Assembly: GCA_017542145.1 (NCBI GenBank)
Contig: JAFXXQ010000001.1
Coordinates: 62,001-126,000, forward strand
Direction of reading: 5' to 3'
DNA from: Bacteroidaceae bacterium
GTDB lineage: Bacteria > Bacteroidota > Bacteroidia > Bacteroidales > Bacteroidaceae
Length of the DNA: 64,000 nt
Position numbers and translations under genes: made by a program. Every line of letters starts with the position of its first letter. The stretch's first letter is position 1. Shown piece after piece: positions 36,122 through 44,366 of the stretch. The notes under the pieces are model-generated. The model worked only from the letters and a program-made list of their open reading frames with translations, searched no databases and was not told the origin of the DNA.

Positions 36122-36925
36122 ATGCAAAAGCCTACTGAAGACCTTGTTTCGGTCATCATGCCAACCTACAACGAAAGCCTCTTACTGGCTGATAGTATTC
36201 GTAGTGTGTTGGCACAGACATACCGGAATATCGAACTTCTCATTACGGACGATGCCTCGTCAAACCAGCGTGTACGGGACATGCTCCTGCACTTTCAGCA
36301 GGAGGACAGCCGTGTGCGGCTTTTCTTCCTCGACACCAACTGCGGCCCGGGCCTTGCCCGCAACATCTCCATCCAGCAGGCCGAGGGGCGCTTCATCGCC
36401 TTCTGCGACAGCGACGACTGCTGGATGCCCGACAAGGTTGAGCGCCAGGTGGCCTTCATGAAGGAGCACGACTGCTGCCTCAGCTATTCGTCCTATCTCC
36501 AGCGCAACCCCGAGGGGGAGATTGTCGGCATCGTCCGCAGCCCCGCCACGCTCACCTTCCGCCAGCTGATGCACGACAACAAGATCGGCTGCTCCACAGC
36601 CATGTACGACACGTCGAAGTACGGCAAGTTCTTCATGCCCACCATCCGCCGTCGTCAGGACTGGGCCCTCTTCCTCAGCATCCTCCAGAAGTGCGGCACG
36701 GCCTACGGCATCCAGGAACCCCTCACCTACTACTGCCTCCGCAGCGGCTCCGTCTCGCGTGCCAAGCGCATCTCCCTCATCCACTACAACGCCTCCGTCT
36801 ATCAGCAGCTGCTGGGCTACTCGAAGCTGAAGTCATACCTCTACCTCTTCTTCATCTTCATGCCCACCTACCTTGCCAAGCGCGCCAAGATATGGTTCGA
36901 CAGCCGCAAGTTCAGGAAACACTAA
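36122..36925 (+). CDS. Glycosyltransferase family 2
   Basis: 267 residues. VSVIMPTYNESLLLADSIRS, IELLITDDASSNQRV and RFIAFCDSDDCWMPDKVERQ (with the metal-binding DSDD) identify a GT2 enzyme. YGIQEPLTYYCLRSGSVSRA is the usual later block. A C-terminal membrane-associated helix (YLYLFFIFMPTYLAKRAKIW) follows. It has its own promoter and is the last glycosyltransferase of the cluster. Confidence 0.9.
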   Translation: MQKPTEDLVSVIMPTYNESLLLADSIRSVLAQTYRNIELLITDDASSNQRVRDMLLHFQQEDSRVRLFFLDTNCGPGLARNISIQQAEGRFIAFCDSDDCWMPDKVERQVAFMKEHDCCLSYSSYLQRNPEGEIVGIVRSPATLTFRQLMHDNKIGCSTAMYDTSKYGKFFMPTIRRRQDWALFLSILQKCGTAYGIQEPLTYYCLRSGSVSRAKRISLIHYNASVYQQLLGYSKLKSYLYLFFIFMPTYLAKRAKIWFDSRKFRKH

Positions 36926-36954
36926 AGTCTCTTCGTCTTTTATAACGCCGAGAT

Positions 36955-37770
36955 ATGAAACGTCCCGACTGGTTAGAAAAAGAACAACTCCGTTCTGTCA
37001 TCTTCGATGTCGACACGCCCGCAGGTCGTCGTTTTGACGTCGTGCTGATCATCGCCATTGCTGTCAGCCTGGTCATCCTCTTCGTCGAGAGTAACCCCTC
37101 GCTGCCCCATTGGCTGAAGCTCACCCTCGGCGTGCTTGAAGGCGTGCTCACCGTGCTGTTCACGGTCGAGTACGTTGCCCGTCTCTACTGCGCCGAGGAC
37201 CGCCGGGGCTATGCCCTCAGCGGCTGGGGCATCATCGACCTGCTGGCTGTGCTGCCGCCGTACCTCACCTTTTTCCTCCCCGGTGCGCGCTATCTGCTCA
37301 TCCTGCGAAGCATCCGTTTTATCCGCATCTTCCGCATCTTCCGCCTCTTCTCATTCCTGAATGAAGGCGAGCTGCTTCTCAAGGCCATCGGGCGCAGTAT
37401 CCACAAGATTGCCGTCTATTTCCTCTTTGTGTTCGTGCTCGTCATCTGCCTCGGCACGCTCATGTTCATCATCGAGAGCGGGCAGCCCGACAGCGCCTTC
37501 CGCGACATCGGCGCCAGCATCTACTGGGCCATCACCACCCTCAGCACCGTGGGCTATGGCGACATCACCCCGTCCACGCCCCTCGGCCGGCTGCTCTCCT
37601 CGTTCATCATGCTGTTGGGCTACACGCTCATAGCCGTTCCCGGAGGCATTGTTACCGCCTCGTTCATCAACACCACCGACGAGCCTGTGCGCAACGGCCG
37701 CTGTCCACGCTGCGACGCCAAAGTGCGCAAGGGCGACAGGTACTGCTCGCAATGTGGCGAGAAGTTATGA
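36955..37770 (+). CDS. Voltage-gated-type potassium channel with C-terminal zinc ribbon
   Basis: 271 residues with six hydrophobic helices. An arginine-rich S4-like helix (RSIRFIRIFRIFRLF, about 118-132) and the pore signature TLSTVGYGDITP (filter TVGYGD at 198-203) define a Kv-type channel. Uncommon for the family, it ends in a short zinc-ribbon-like tail, CPRCDAKVRKGDRYCSQCGE, with two CxxC pairs at about 250-253 and 264-267. It starts 29 nt after the GT2 gene and may share its transcript, though it has no evident link with polysaccharide synthesis. Confidence 0.9.
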   Translation: MKRPDWLEKEQLRSVIFDVDTPAGRRFDVVLIIAIAVSLVILFVESNPSLPHWLKLTLGVLEGVLTVLFTVEYVARLYCAEDRRGYALSGWGIIDLLAVLPPYLTFFLPGARYLLILRSIRFIRIFRIFRLFSFLNEGELLLKAIGRSIHKIAVYFLFVFVLVICLGTLMFIIESGQPDSAFRDIGASIYWAITTLSTVGYGDITPSTPLGRLLSSFIMLLGYTLIAVPGGIVTASFINTTDEPVRNGRCPRCDAKVRKGDRYCSQCGEKL

Positions 37771-37793
37771 TGTTTGGTGGATGATTGAGAAAA

Positions 37794-37818
37794 AGGAGGG
37801 GGTGTTTGTTCCCCTCCT
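37794..37818. other. GC-rich hairpin after the channel gene
   Basis: AGGAGGGG pairs with CCCCTCCT around a nine-nt loop, 23 nt after the channel stop. The plus strand has no T run behind it; the minus strand does (TTTTTC). It could stall transcription from either side, but I cannot call it a standard terminator for the plus-strand gene. Confidence 0.5.
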
Positions 37819-37820
37819 AA

Positions 37821-37908
37821 ATGACCTGTTGACCTTAAAAAATCTTGTTGTCTTGTTGACCCGTTGACCCGTTGACTTGTTGACCCGTTGACTTGTTGAC
37901 CTTAAAAA
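37821..37908. repeat. GTTGAC tandem array 1
   Basis: Copies of GTTGAC separated by two pyrimidines (CT, CC, TT) give an 8-bp period, most regular from about 37844 to 37902. Related arrays are at 39127-39169, 57392-57553 and 63178-63290. It leads directly into the promoter cassette that starts at 37909. Confidence 0.8.
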
Positions 37909-38004
37909 GTCTCGTTGACTCGTTCAACTACCCATTATCCATTAAAAAAATAGAACAGTTTTTTTTGCACTTTCCGGGGCTTTTCACTACCTTTGCGCAG
38001 AGAA
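37909..38004 (+). promoter_or_regulatory. Promoter cassette, copy 1 (before the BRO-N/Fic gene)
   Basis: A 96-bp block nearly repeated at 39174-39268. It contains TTTG (37964-37967), exactly 20 nt, then TACCTTTG (37988-37995). The shared core CTTTCCGGGGCTTTTC fills the gap between the two elements. The BRO-N/Fic start codon lies 38 nt after the -7 element. Confidence 0.85.
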
Positions 38005-38032
38005 TAACCCGACAGCCAGTCGAAAGAAACGG

Positions 38033-38977
38033 ATGAGCAAGAAGTCGATACGCTTTTTCAACGACCGCGAGGTGCGGGCCGTGTGGGACGAAGAACACAG
38101 CAAGTGGTGGTTCTCGGCGGTGGATGTCGTGCGTGCCATCAACGATGAGGATGACTACAAGAAAGTGCGCAACTATTGGAAATACCTCAAAGGCAAGATG
38201 GCAAAGGATGGAATCGAACTGGTTAGTGTCACTAACCACTTCAAGTTCCAAGCCCCCGACGGCAAGCAACGTGCTGCCGATGCGCTTGACGCAGAGTGCG
38301 TGCAGACGCTGGCCAAGAACTATCCCAACAACCGTGCCCGCGCCTTCCTCGAATGGTTCACCTATAGCGACAACACCATCGACGGACAAAGCAAGAAGAA
38401 AGCCTACACGCTCGTGGAGAGCGGTCTGCTTGACACGATGAAGCCAGGAACCGTCGAGTGCTTGCGGCAGATACATGCCTACCTGTTTGGCGGACTCTAC
38501 GACTTTGCGGGGCAGATACGCACGAAGACAATATGGAAACCCGCGATTAAGCGAGAGCAAATATGCTCGAATAATTTGCCGAGCGTGAGCGGGTTCGACA
38601 AAGTCAAAGACGGCACGCTTTTCTGTCGTGCAGAGTACCTGATGCAGAATCTGAAGCATATCGAAGCCATGCCGGAAAGCACTTTCGATGAGATAGTAAA
38701 CAAATATGTAGAGATGAACGTGGCCCATCCCTTCATGGAGGGCAACGGGCGCAGCACACGCATCTGGCTGGACCTGATGTTCAAGAAACGCCTGAAGCTT
38801 TGCGTGGATTGGAGCCTGATAGACAAGAAATCTTACCTGGCAGCCATGCGCAGCAGTACGACGGATGCCTCTGCCATCAGGGCGTTGCTTGGGCAAGCCA
38901 TGACCGACCGTATTGACGATCGCGAAATCTTCATGAAGGGCATCGACTATTCCTACTACTATGAACAAACCGATTAA
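38033..38977 (+). CDS. BRO-N-like domain fused to Fic domain
   Basis: 314 residues. The first 100 or so (IRFFNDREVRAVWDEEHSKW, then WFSAVDVVRAINDEDDYKKV) resemble the BRO-N / antirepressor fold of phage and DNA-damage-inducible proteins. The second part is a Fic domain with the full catalytic motif HPFMEGNGRSTR at 232-243. Fic enzymes AMPylate or otherwise modify hydroxyl groups of proteins. I see no clear (S/T)xxxE(G/N) inhibitory helix ahead of the motif, unlike the Fic protein at 43328. Because of its promoter cassette I infer it belongs to the same defence/toxin region. The target is unknown; an antitoxin partner is not visible. Confidence 0.82.
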   Translation: MSKKSIRFFNDREVRAVWDEEHSKWWFSAVDVVRAINDEDDYKKVRNYWKYLKGKMAKDGIELVSVTNHFKFQAPDGKQRAADALDAECVQTLAKNYPNNRARAFLEWFTYSDNTIDGQSKKKAYTLVESGLLDTMKPGTVECLRQIHAYLFGGLYDFAGQIRTKTIWKPAIKREQICSNNLPSVSGFDKVKDGTLFCRAEYLMQNLKHIEAMPESTFDEIVNKYVEMNVAHPFMEGNGRSTRIWLDLMFKKRLKLCVDWSLIDKKSYLAAMRSSTTDASAIRALLGQAMTDRIDDREIFMKGIDYSYYYEQTD

Positions 38978-38978
38978 G

Positions 38979-39020
38979 AGAGAGCAGAGCCAAACTTGTT
39001 TGAGCTATGCCGAACGAGAG
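38979..39020. repeat. CTTG-loop hairpin element, copy B
   Basis: GAGCAGAGC leads to CAAA, loop CTTG (38995-38998), TTTG, then GCTATGCCGAACGAGAG. The order (GAGCAG, paired stem, CTTG, TGCCGA) matches copies at 7860 and 58951. It begins right after the BRO-N/Fic stop codon. Confidence 0.55.
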
Positions 39021-39126
39021 GTTTGTCGGATGATAAATCAACAGGAGGACGACGAATAAAACAATTCAAGGATTTGGGCATCGTCCTCCGGGAAGGCATT
39101 ATCAATTCTCAATTATCACCTATCAC

Positions 39127-39169
39127 CCGTTGACTTGTTGACCTATTGACCTGTTGACCCGTTGACCTA
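39127..39169. repeat. GTTGAC tandem array 2
   Basis: Five copies of (Y)(Y)(G/A)TTGAC with an 8-bp period, ending just before the second promoter cassette. Between the BRO-N/Fic stop and this array lies a 9-bp inverted repeat (GGAGGACGA at 39044, TCGTCCTCC at 39081) but no gene. Confidence 0.75.
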
Positions 39170-39173
39170 AAAT

Positions 39174-39268
39174 GTCTCGTTGACTTGTTCAATTATCCAT
39201 TCTCCATTAAAAAAACGTCTAGTTTTTTTTGAACTTTCCGGGGCTTTTCGCTACCTTTGCGGAGAGAA
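39174..39268 (+). promoter_or_regulatory. Promoter cassette, copy 2 (before the helicase operon)
   Basis: Near-copy of 37909-38004, with the same GTCTCGTTGACT opening, the core CTTTCCGGGGCTTTTC and the end GAGAGAA. TTTG at 39228-39231, a 20-nt gap, then TACCTTTG at 39252-39259. Between it and the helicase start (39406) the sequence 39283-39378 opens a 31-codon frame (MKNVSDTCVPRGINPILWNQ) that I do not recognise and that may be debris. Confidence 0.82.
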
Positions 39269-39405
39269 AAACCGATAATCCTATGAAAAACGTATCAGAC
39301 ACCTGCGTTCCGAGGGGCATAAATCCGATATTGTGGAATCAAAAGGGATCAGGAAAAATGATATTCAGAATCAAGTAGCCTTTCCTATGATGCTGAGCAA
39401 GAGCT

Positions 39406-42400
39406 ATGTTACATATAAACAGAATGGATATGAATGGCGATATAGGTGGATTTGCAACTTTTGACAATATCAATCATAAGTTGATAGACGATTTGAAAGT
39501 GCAGTTGCGTGAAGGCTGCAAGCTGCAGATAGCAGCTGCCAGTTTCTCTATCTATGCCTATGAGGCGCTGAAGGAAGAGCTGGAGCAAGTAAAGGAGTTG
39601 CAGTTTATCTTTACCTCTCCGACATTCAACAGTTCTGAGACAGGTAAGAAGGAGTCGCGTGAGTTCTTCATTCCTAAGCTTAAACTGGATCGTGAGCGTA
39701 ACCTCTATGGTTCAGAATATGAAATTCGCCTCCGCAACCAACTGTCTCAGAAAGCCATCGCGCGTGAATGTGCCGACTGGATTCGCCGAAAGGTACGCTT
39801 CAAGTCGATTGTGACGGAAGGGAGAATCAATGGCTTTATGAATCTTGATAATCAAGAGACAGATTACACCTATTTGCCCTTTAACGAATTTACTACAACG
39901 GAGTTGGGTTGTGACAGAGGCGACAATATCAGTCCTGGAATAAACAGATTACCATCCCCTGCAACTATTCACTACATCAACTCCTTCAAGGAACTTTGGG
40001 ATGACAGAAAGCGTTTCAAGGATGTCACAGAAGCTGTGTTGGAGAACGTTGAGACGGTCTATAAGGAAAACTCTCCTGAGTTTATCTACTATGTCACTCT
40101 ATACAACATCTTCAACGAGTTCTTAAAGGATCTGAGCGAGGACAATTTACCCAAGGATGGGACGGGATTCCGTACGTCTGCTATTTGGAACAAGCTCTAC
40201 GATTTCCAGCGTGATGCGGCTATTGCCATCATCAATAAGCTATCGAAATACAACGGTTGTATTCTGGCCGACTCCGTAGGTCTTGGTAAGACATACACGG
40301 CTCTGGCTGTGATCAAGTATTACGAGTGCCTGAATCGCAATGTGCTGGTACTCTGCCCCAAGAAACTACATGACAACTGGGATACCTTCACCAAGAACTA
40401 TGTCAACAATCCCATCGCCAAAGACCGTTTGCGCTATGACATCCTGTTCCACTCCGACCTGAACCGTGAGACTGGCTACTCTGGTGGCACAGACCTAAGC
40501 CGTGTAAACTGGGGGAACTACGACCTCGTGGTGATTGACGAGAGCCATAACTTCCGCAATGGCGGTAAGGTGACGATGGACGATGATGACGAAGACCCCA
40601 AGGAGAACCGTTATCTGAAATTGATGAACAAAGTCATCAAGGATGGTATTCCTACGAAGGTATTGATGCTGTCAGCTACTCCCGTCAATAACCGCTTCAA
40701 CGACCTGAAAAACCAGTTGCAACTGGCCTACGAGGGTGAGTCGGAGATTATGAACGAACGACTGGAGATAGGTACGGATATAGACGACATCTTCCGTCAG
40801 GCTCAGAAAGCCTACAACAAGTGGAGTCGTCTTGAACCCGATGAACGTACCACAGAGCGCCTGCTCGACTCGCTGAGTTTCGATTTCTTCCAGTTGCTCG
40901 ATGCCGTGACGATTGCCCGCAGCCGCAAGCATATTGAGAAGTATTACGATATATCCGAGATAGGCAGGTTCCCCACACGGCTGTCACCAATAGAGCGTCG
41001 CCCACCTCTGACAGACCTTGCCGAAGCACCTACCTTCAGCGAGATAGCCAATAAGCTGAATTGGCTCAACTATAGCGTTTACACTCCTTCCAACTATATT
41101 CAGCCCAGCAAGCTCTATCTCTATCAAGCCGACCGAGGTGATGAAGGCTCTGGCTTGTCGATGGCAGGTCGTGAGAAAGGTATCCGCAAGCTGATGGCCA
41201 TCAACCTGCTGAAACGCCTGGAGTCGAGTGTCAACTCTTTCCGTCTGACCTTGGAGCGTATCAAGGAACAGGTGGATGACACCCTTGAGAAGATAGACAA
41301 GCACGATGGCAACTTTGGTACCATCGAGGCTTACGACCTCGACATTACCGACGAAGAGGACGATCTTTTTGTGGGTGGCAGGAAGACTCGTATCGACTTG
41401 GGCGATATGGATACCCTGAGTTGGAGGCGCGACTTGCAGGAAGACCAGCAGACGTTACAGACGCTACTTGACATGATAGAACCCATCACGCCAGCCCACG
41501 ACACCAAGCTGAAGATGCTCGAAGAGGACTTGCGCTATAAGTTCGACAATCCTATCAATGGGCATAACCAGAAGGTACTCATCTTCACGGCATTCTCTGA
41601 TACCGCAGACTATCTCTATGAGAATCTGGCCATGCGTATCAAGCAGAATACAGGCCTGAACGTCGCTCTTATCACGGGTGACAACCAAGATAAATGGACA
41701 ATAAATAATCGCAAACTGCGCTCTGACTACAATACCATCCTGACGCTCTTCTCACCTGTTTCGAAGGAGTGCGACAAGATTTATCCCGGTGTAAAGGACG
41801 AGATAGACGTACTGATAGCAACCGACTGCATCTCCGAGGGTCAGAACCTGCAGGACTGTGACTACCTGATTAACTTCGACATCCATTGGAACCCCGTGCG
41901 CATCATCCAGCGTTTCGGACGTATTGACCGTATCGGTTCGAAGAACGATGTGATTCAGTTGGTGAACTACTGGCCCGACATGGAACTCGACGACTACATC
42001 AACCTGAAAGGACGTGTGGAGAGTCGCATGAAAGCTACTATCCTGACGGCAGCCGGTAGCGGAAATCCTCTAACCAAGGAAGAAGAAAACGACTTGGAGT
42101 ACCGTCGGCAACAGCTGGAACGTCTGAAGAGCGAGGTGGTGGATTTAGAGGAGATGAACAATGGCGTCAACATCATGGACTTGGGTCTGAACGATTTCCG
42201 TATGGACTTGCTGCCACACAAGGACGACCCGGACCTTGTCAAGGCTCCCCCAGGCATGAGTGCCGTCGTGGCAGCCAACGATATTGTCCAGCCAGGTGTG
42301 ATGTTCATCCTGAAGAACCGCAACAATGGCGTGAACATCAACAAGCAAAATCTGCTGCATCCCTTCTATATGGTTTATCTGGGGTATGATGGCAAGACCA

Positions 42401-42690
42401 TTTGCACCCATCTGCAGCCCAAGCAGCTCTTAGACCGTATGCGTGCCGTCTGCAAAGGAAAGAGCGAATATAATTTGGAACTCTGCAAGGCATTCAATTC
42501 CGAAACCCACGACGGTAAGCAGATGGAGCGTTATAGCAGTCTGCTACAGGATGCTATCCACAGCATTATCGAGGTGAAGGAAGAACGCGACGTGATGAGC
42601 CTGTTCTCTGCCGGTGAGACTACAGCCCTGATGGGGGACGTACAAGGTTTGGACGATTTTGAACTGATTTGCTTCTTAGTGATACGATGA
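39406..42690 (+). CDS. SNF2-type helicase with N-terminal PLD-like domain
   Basis: 1094 residues. The first 180 read as a phospholipase-D-like domain (KLQIAAASFSIYAYEALKEE, LQFIFTSPTFNSS). The superfamily-2 helicase core follows: Walker A DSVGLGKTYT near residue 287, DESH box near 374 (VVIDESHNF), motif III LSATPVNNR, and in the C-terminal lobe ATDCISEGQNLQDCDYLINF with QRFGRIDRIGS (motif VI) near 835. It probably moves along or remodels DNA. Genes of this type are found beside type III restriction genes. It overlaps the DUF4391 gene by 4 nt and starts the operon driven by promoter copy 2. Confidence 0.88.
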   Translation: MLHINRMDMNGDIGGFATFDNINHKLIDDLKVQLREGCKLQIAAASFSIYAYEALKEELEQVKELQFIFTSPTFNSSETGKKESREFFIPKLKLDRERNLYGSEYEIRLRNQLSQKAIARECADWIRRKVRFKSIVTEGRINGFMNLDNQETDYTYLPFNEFTTTELGCDRGDNISPGINRLPSPATIHYINSFKELWDDRKRFKDVTEAVLENVETVYKENSPEFIYYVTLYNIFNEFLKDLSEDNLPKDGTGFRTSAIWNKLYDFQRDAAIAIINKLSKYNGCILADSVGLGKTYTALAVIKYYECLNRNVLVLCPKKLHDNWDTFTKNYVNNPIAKDRLRYDILFHSDLNRETGYSGGTDLSRVNWGNYDLVVIDESHNFRNGGKVTMDDDDEDPKENRYLKLMNKVIKDGIPTKVLMLSATPVNNRFNDLKNQLQLAYEGESEIMNERLEIGTDIDDIFRQAQKAYNKWSRLEPDERTTERLLDSLSFDFFQLLDAVTIARSRKHIEKYYDISEIGRFPTRLSPIERRPPLTDLAEAPTFSEIANKLNWLNYSVYTPSNYIQPSKLYLYQADRGDEGSGLSMAGREKGIRKLMAINLLKRLESSVNSFRLTLERIKEQVDDTLEKIDKHDGNFGTIEAYDLDITDEEDDLFVGGRKTRIDLGDMDTLSWRRDLQEDQQTLQTLLDMIEPITPAHDTKLKMLEEDLRYKFDNPINGHNQKVLIFTAFSDTADYLYENLAMRIKQNTGLNVALITGDNQDKWTINNRKLRSDYNTILTLFSPVSKECDKIYPGVKDEIDVLIATDCISEGQNLQDCDYLINFDIHWNPVRIIQRFGRIDRIGSKNDVIQLVNYWPDMELDDYINLKGRVESRMKATILTAAGSGNPLTKEEENDLEYRRQQLERLKSEVVDLEEMNNGVNIMDLGLNDFRMDLLPHKDDPDLVKAPPGMSAVVAANDIVQPGVMFILKNRNNGVNINKQNLLHPFYMVYLGYDGKTICTHLQPKQLLDRMRAVCKGKSEYNLELCKAFNSETHDGKQMERYSSLLQDAIHSIIEVKEERDVMSLFSAGETTALMGDVQGLDDFELICFLVIR

Positions 42691-43331
42691 GAACGAATCT
42701 GCTGCAATATCCGGAAACGACGCTCTTTGGCAAGACAGTAGCCAAGAAGCTCTTTTACGATCAGCTTGACGTAAGCGCCAAGATGAAGCAGCGGTTCGTG
42801 AATGATATCGAGGAAATAGTCTGGCTCTATAAGCTGGCACCCACTACGCTTAACGTGCAAAAGGGTGAGAAGGTTAGTGAGATAGAGATTATGCTTTGTC
42901 CCCTGAAGGATGTGGATTGTCCTGTAGATGTTTTTAAGTTCATCAGTCAGAAGATACCCCACCATATTGTGTTCATCCTCCAGTATGGCGAGAGCTACCG
43001 CCTGCTGATACAATACGGACAGGACAGTTTCGTGTCGCCCTGGTGCAAGCAAGAAGAACTCTCGCTGAAGATTGAAGGCCAGACGCTCGACCGCATCTAC
43101 GATAGCTTTGTGGGTCAGTTGACGGGTATAGGCAATCGTGACTCAGAGAGTCTGCAAGAAATTATCCGTCTGAAGAAGGAGATTAAGAAATTATCTGAAA
43201 AGATAGAAACTATGCAGCGCCAGATACGGCGTGAGCCACAGCTGAATCGCCAAATGGAGATGAATAGTGAGGCACGAGCAATGAAGCAGCAGTTACAAGA
43301 GTTAAAGAAACAGTTAGAAGACAAAATATGA
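42687..43331 (+). CDS. DUF4391 protein
   Basis: 214 residues from ATG 42687, which overlaps the helicase stop (ATGA). The body (FGKTVAKKLFYDQLDVSAKM, DIEEIVWLYKLAPTTLNV, IPHHIVFILQYGESYRLLI) matches the DUF4391 family, and the last 60 residues form a coiled coil (LKKEIKKLSEKIETMQRQIR). The family is known to accompany this helicase type; its activity is not known. It overlaps the next gene by 4 nt. A bridge or specificity factor for the helicase is inference. Confidence 0.85.
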   Translation: MRTNLLQYPETTLFGKTVAKKLFYDQLDVSAKMKQRFVNDIEEIVWLYKLAPTTLNVQKGEKVSEIEIMLCPLKDVDCPVDVFKFISQKIPHHIVFILQYGESYRLLIQYGQDSFVSPWCKQEELSLKIEGQTLDRIYDSFVGQLTGIGNRDSESLQEIIRLKKEIKKLSEKIETMQRQIRREPQLNRQMEMNSEARAMKQQLQELKKQLEDKI

Positions 43332-44323
43332 ACGATTTGCAAAAGAAATACAGTCAGGCAGACGAGAACAACCGGAAACTCTCGGCATACCGTCCCTTGC
43401 CGCCAGAGACGCTGAAGTCTCTGAGGGAGTATTACCGCGTGGGACTGACCTATACCAGTAATGCACTGGAGGGCAACAGTCTGACGGAATCAGAGACCAA
43501 GGTGGTCATTGAGGACGGACTGACGATTGAGGGCAAACCCCTTCGTGACCACTATGAGGCCGTCGGTCATGCCAAGGCATACGACTATATCTACAGTATC
43601 ACAGAGAAAGATGGACTGACAGAGGATGACATCCTCAACCTGCACCGTCTGTTCTATCAGCAGATTGATGCCGAGAAAGCCGGTCATTACCGCAATGTGA
43701 AGGTGTATATCAGTGGTAGTCGTTATGCTGTAGCAGCCGTTTCAAAGATTCCCGCAGAGATGCGCAATCTCGTCAAGTGGTACAATGAGAACGAGAAACA
43801 ACTCCATCCGATAGAACTGGCCGCTACGCTCCACCAGCGTTTTGTGTTCATCCACCCCTTTGTGGATGGTAACGGACGTGTGGCTCGTCTGCTGATGAAC
43901 CTTGCTCTGCTGCGTAATGGTTATACCATCGCTATCATCCCAGCCATTCTCAGGCATGAATACATCTATTCGCTCGAAACGGCACACACCCGTCCAGAGG
44001 TTCTCACCGACTTTATTGCCGACCGTGTGATAGCCACCCAACTCGACCTGCTGAGACTGATGAGAGAAGAGGATGATACTGTAAATGATACTGTAAATGA
44101 TACTGTAAAAGTTGCCGATGGTCGTTCTCTCTCCAAGACAGAACAAATGGTGTTGGATGCGATCCACGGGCACCCGACGTATTCCTACGAACAGTTGGCT
44201 TCGGAGTGTGGCGTGTCGCGTCCTACTATTGCCCGTACCATCAAGGCTCTCCAGACACTTGGCCGCATACGTCGTATAGGCTCTGACAAGACGGGCCATT
44301 GGGAAATTACAGAGAAAGGTTAA
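43328..44323 (+). CDS. Fic protein with winged-helix C-terminus
   Basis: 331 residues. An N-terminal inhibitory helix is present (TSNALEGN, the SxxxEG motif at about 44), followed by the Fic core with HPFVDGNGRVAR (176-187). The C-terminal 80 residues form a winged-helix DNA-binding domain (LASECGVSRPTIARTIKAL). So it is a self-inhibited AMPylator type that may also bind DNA. A 12-bp repeat (three units) encodes the linker DTVNDTVNDTVK. It is coupled by a 4-nt overlap to DUF4391. It could be a cargo gene or a sensor of the defence operon. Confidence 0.87.
   Translation: MNDLQKKYSQADENNRKLSAYRPLPPETLKSLREYYRVGLTYTSNALEGNSLTESETKVVIEDGLTIEGKPLRDHYEAVGHAKAYDYIYSITEKDGLTEDDILNLHRLFYQQIDAEKAGHYRNVKVYISGSRYAVAAVSKIPAEMRNLVKWYNENEKQLHPIELAATLHQRFVFIHPFVDGNGRVARLLMNLALLRNGYTIAIIPAILRHEYIYSLETAHTRPEVLTDFIADRVIATQLDLLRLMREEDDTVNDTVNDTVKVADGRSLSKTEQMVLDAIHGHPTYSYEQLASECGVSRPTIARTIKALQTLGRIRRIGSDKTGHWEITEKG
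44075..44110 (+). repeat. 12-bp in-frame tandem repeat inside the Fic gene
   Basis: GATACTGTAAAT twice and GATACTGTAAAA once, giving a DTVN-type linker between the Fic and winged-helix domains. Unit gain or loss keeps the frame, so it would change the linker length only. Confidence 0.85.
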
Positions 44324-44366
44324 TGGTTCACGGTTAATGGTTATTGAAAGATAGAAACAATAAGAT

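Noticed and set aside
37821..37908. CRISPR array
   Set aside because: The units are 8 bp with 2-bp spacers; there are no spacer-length unique sequences and no cas genes.
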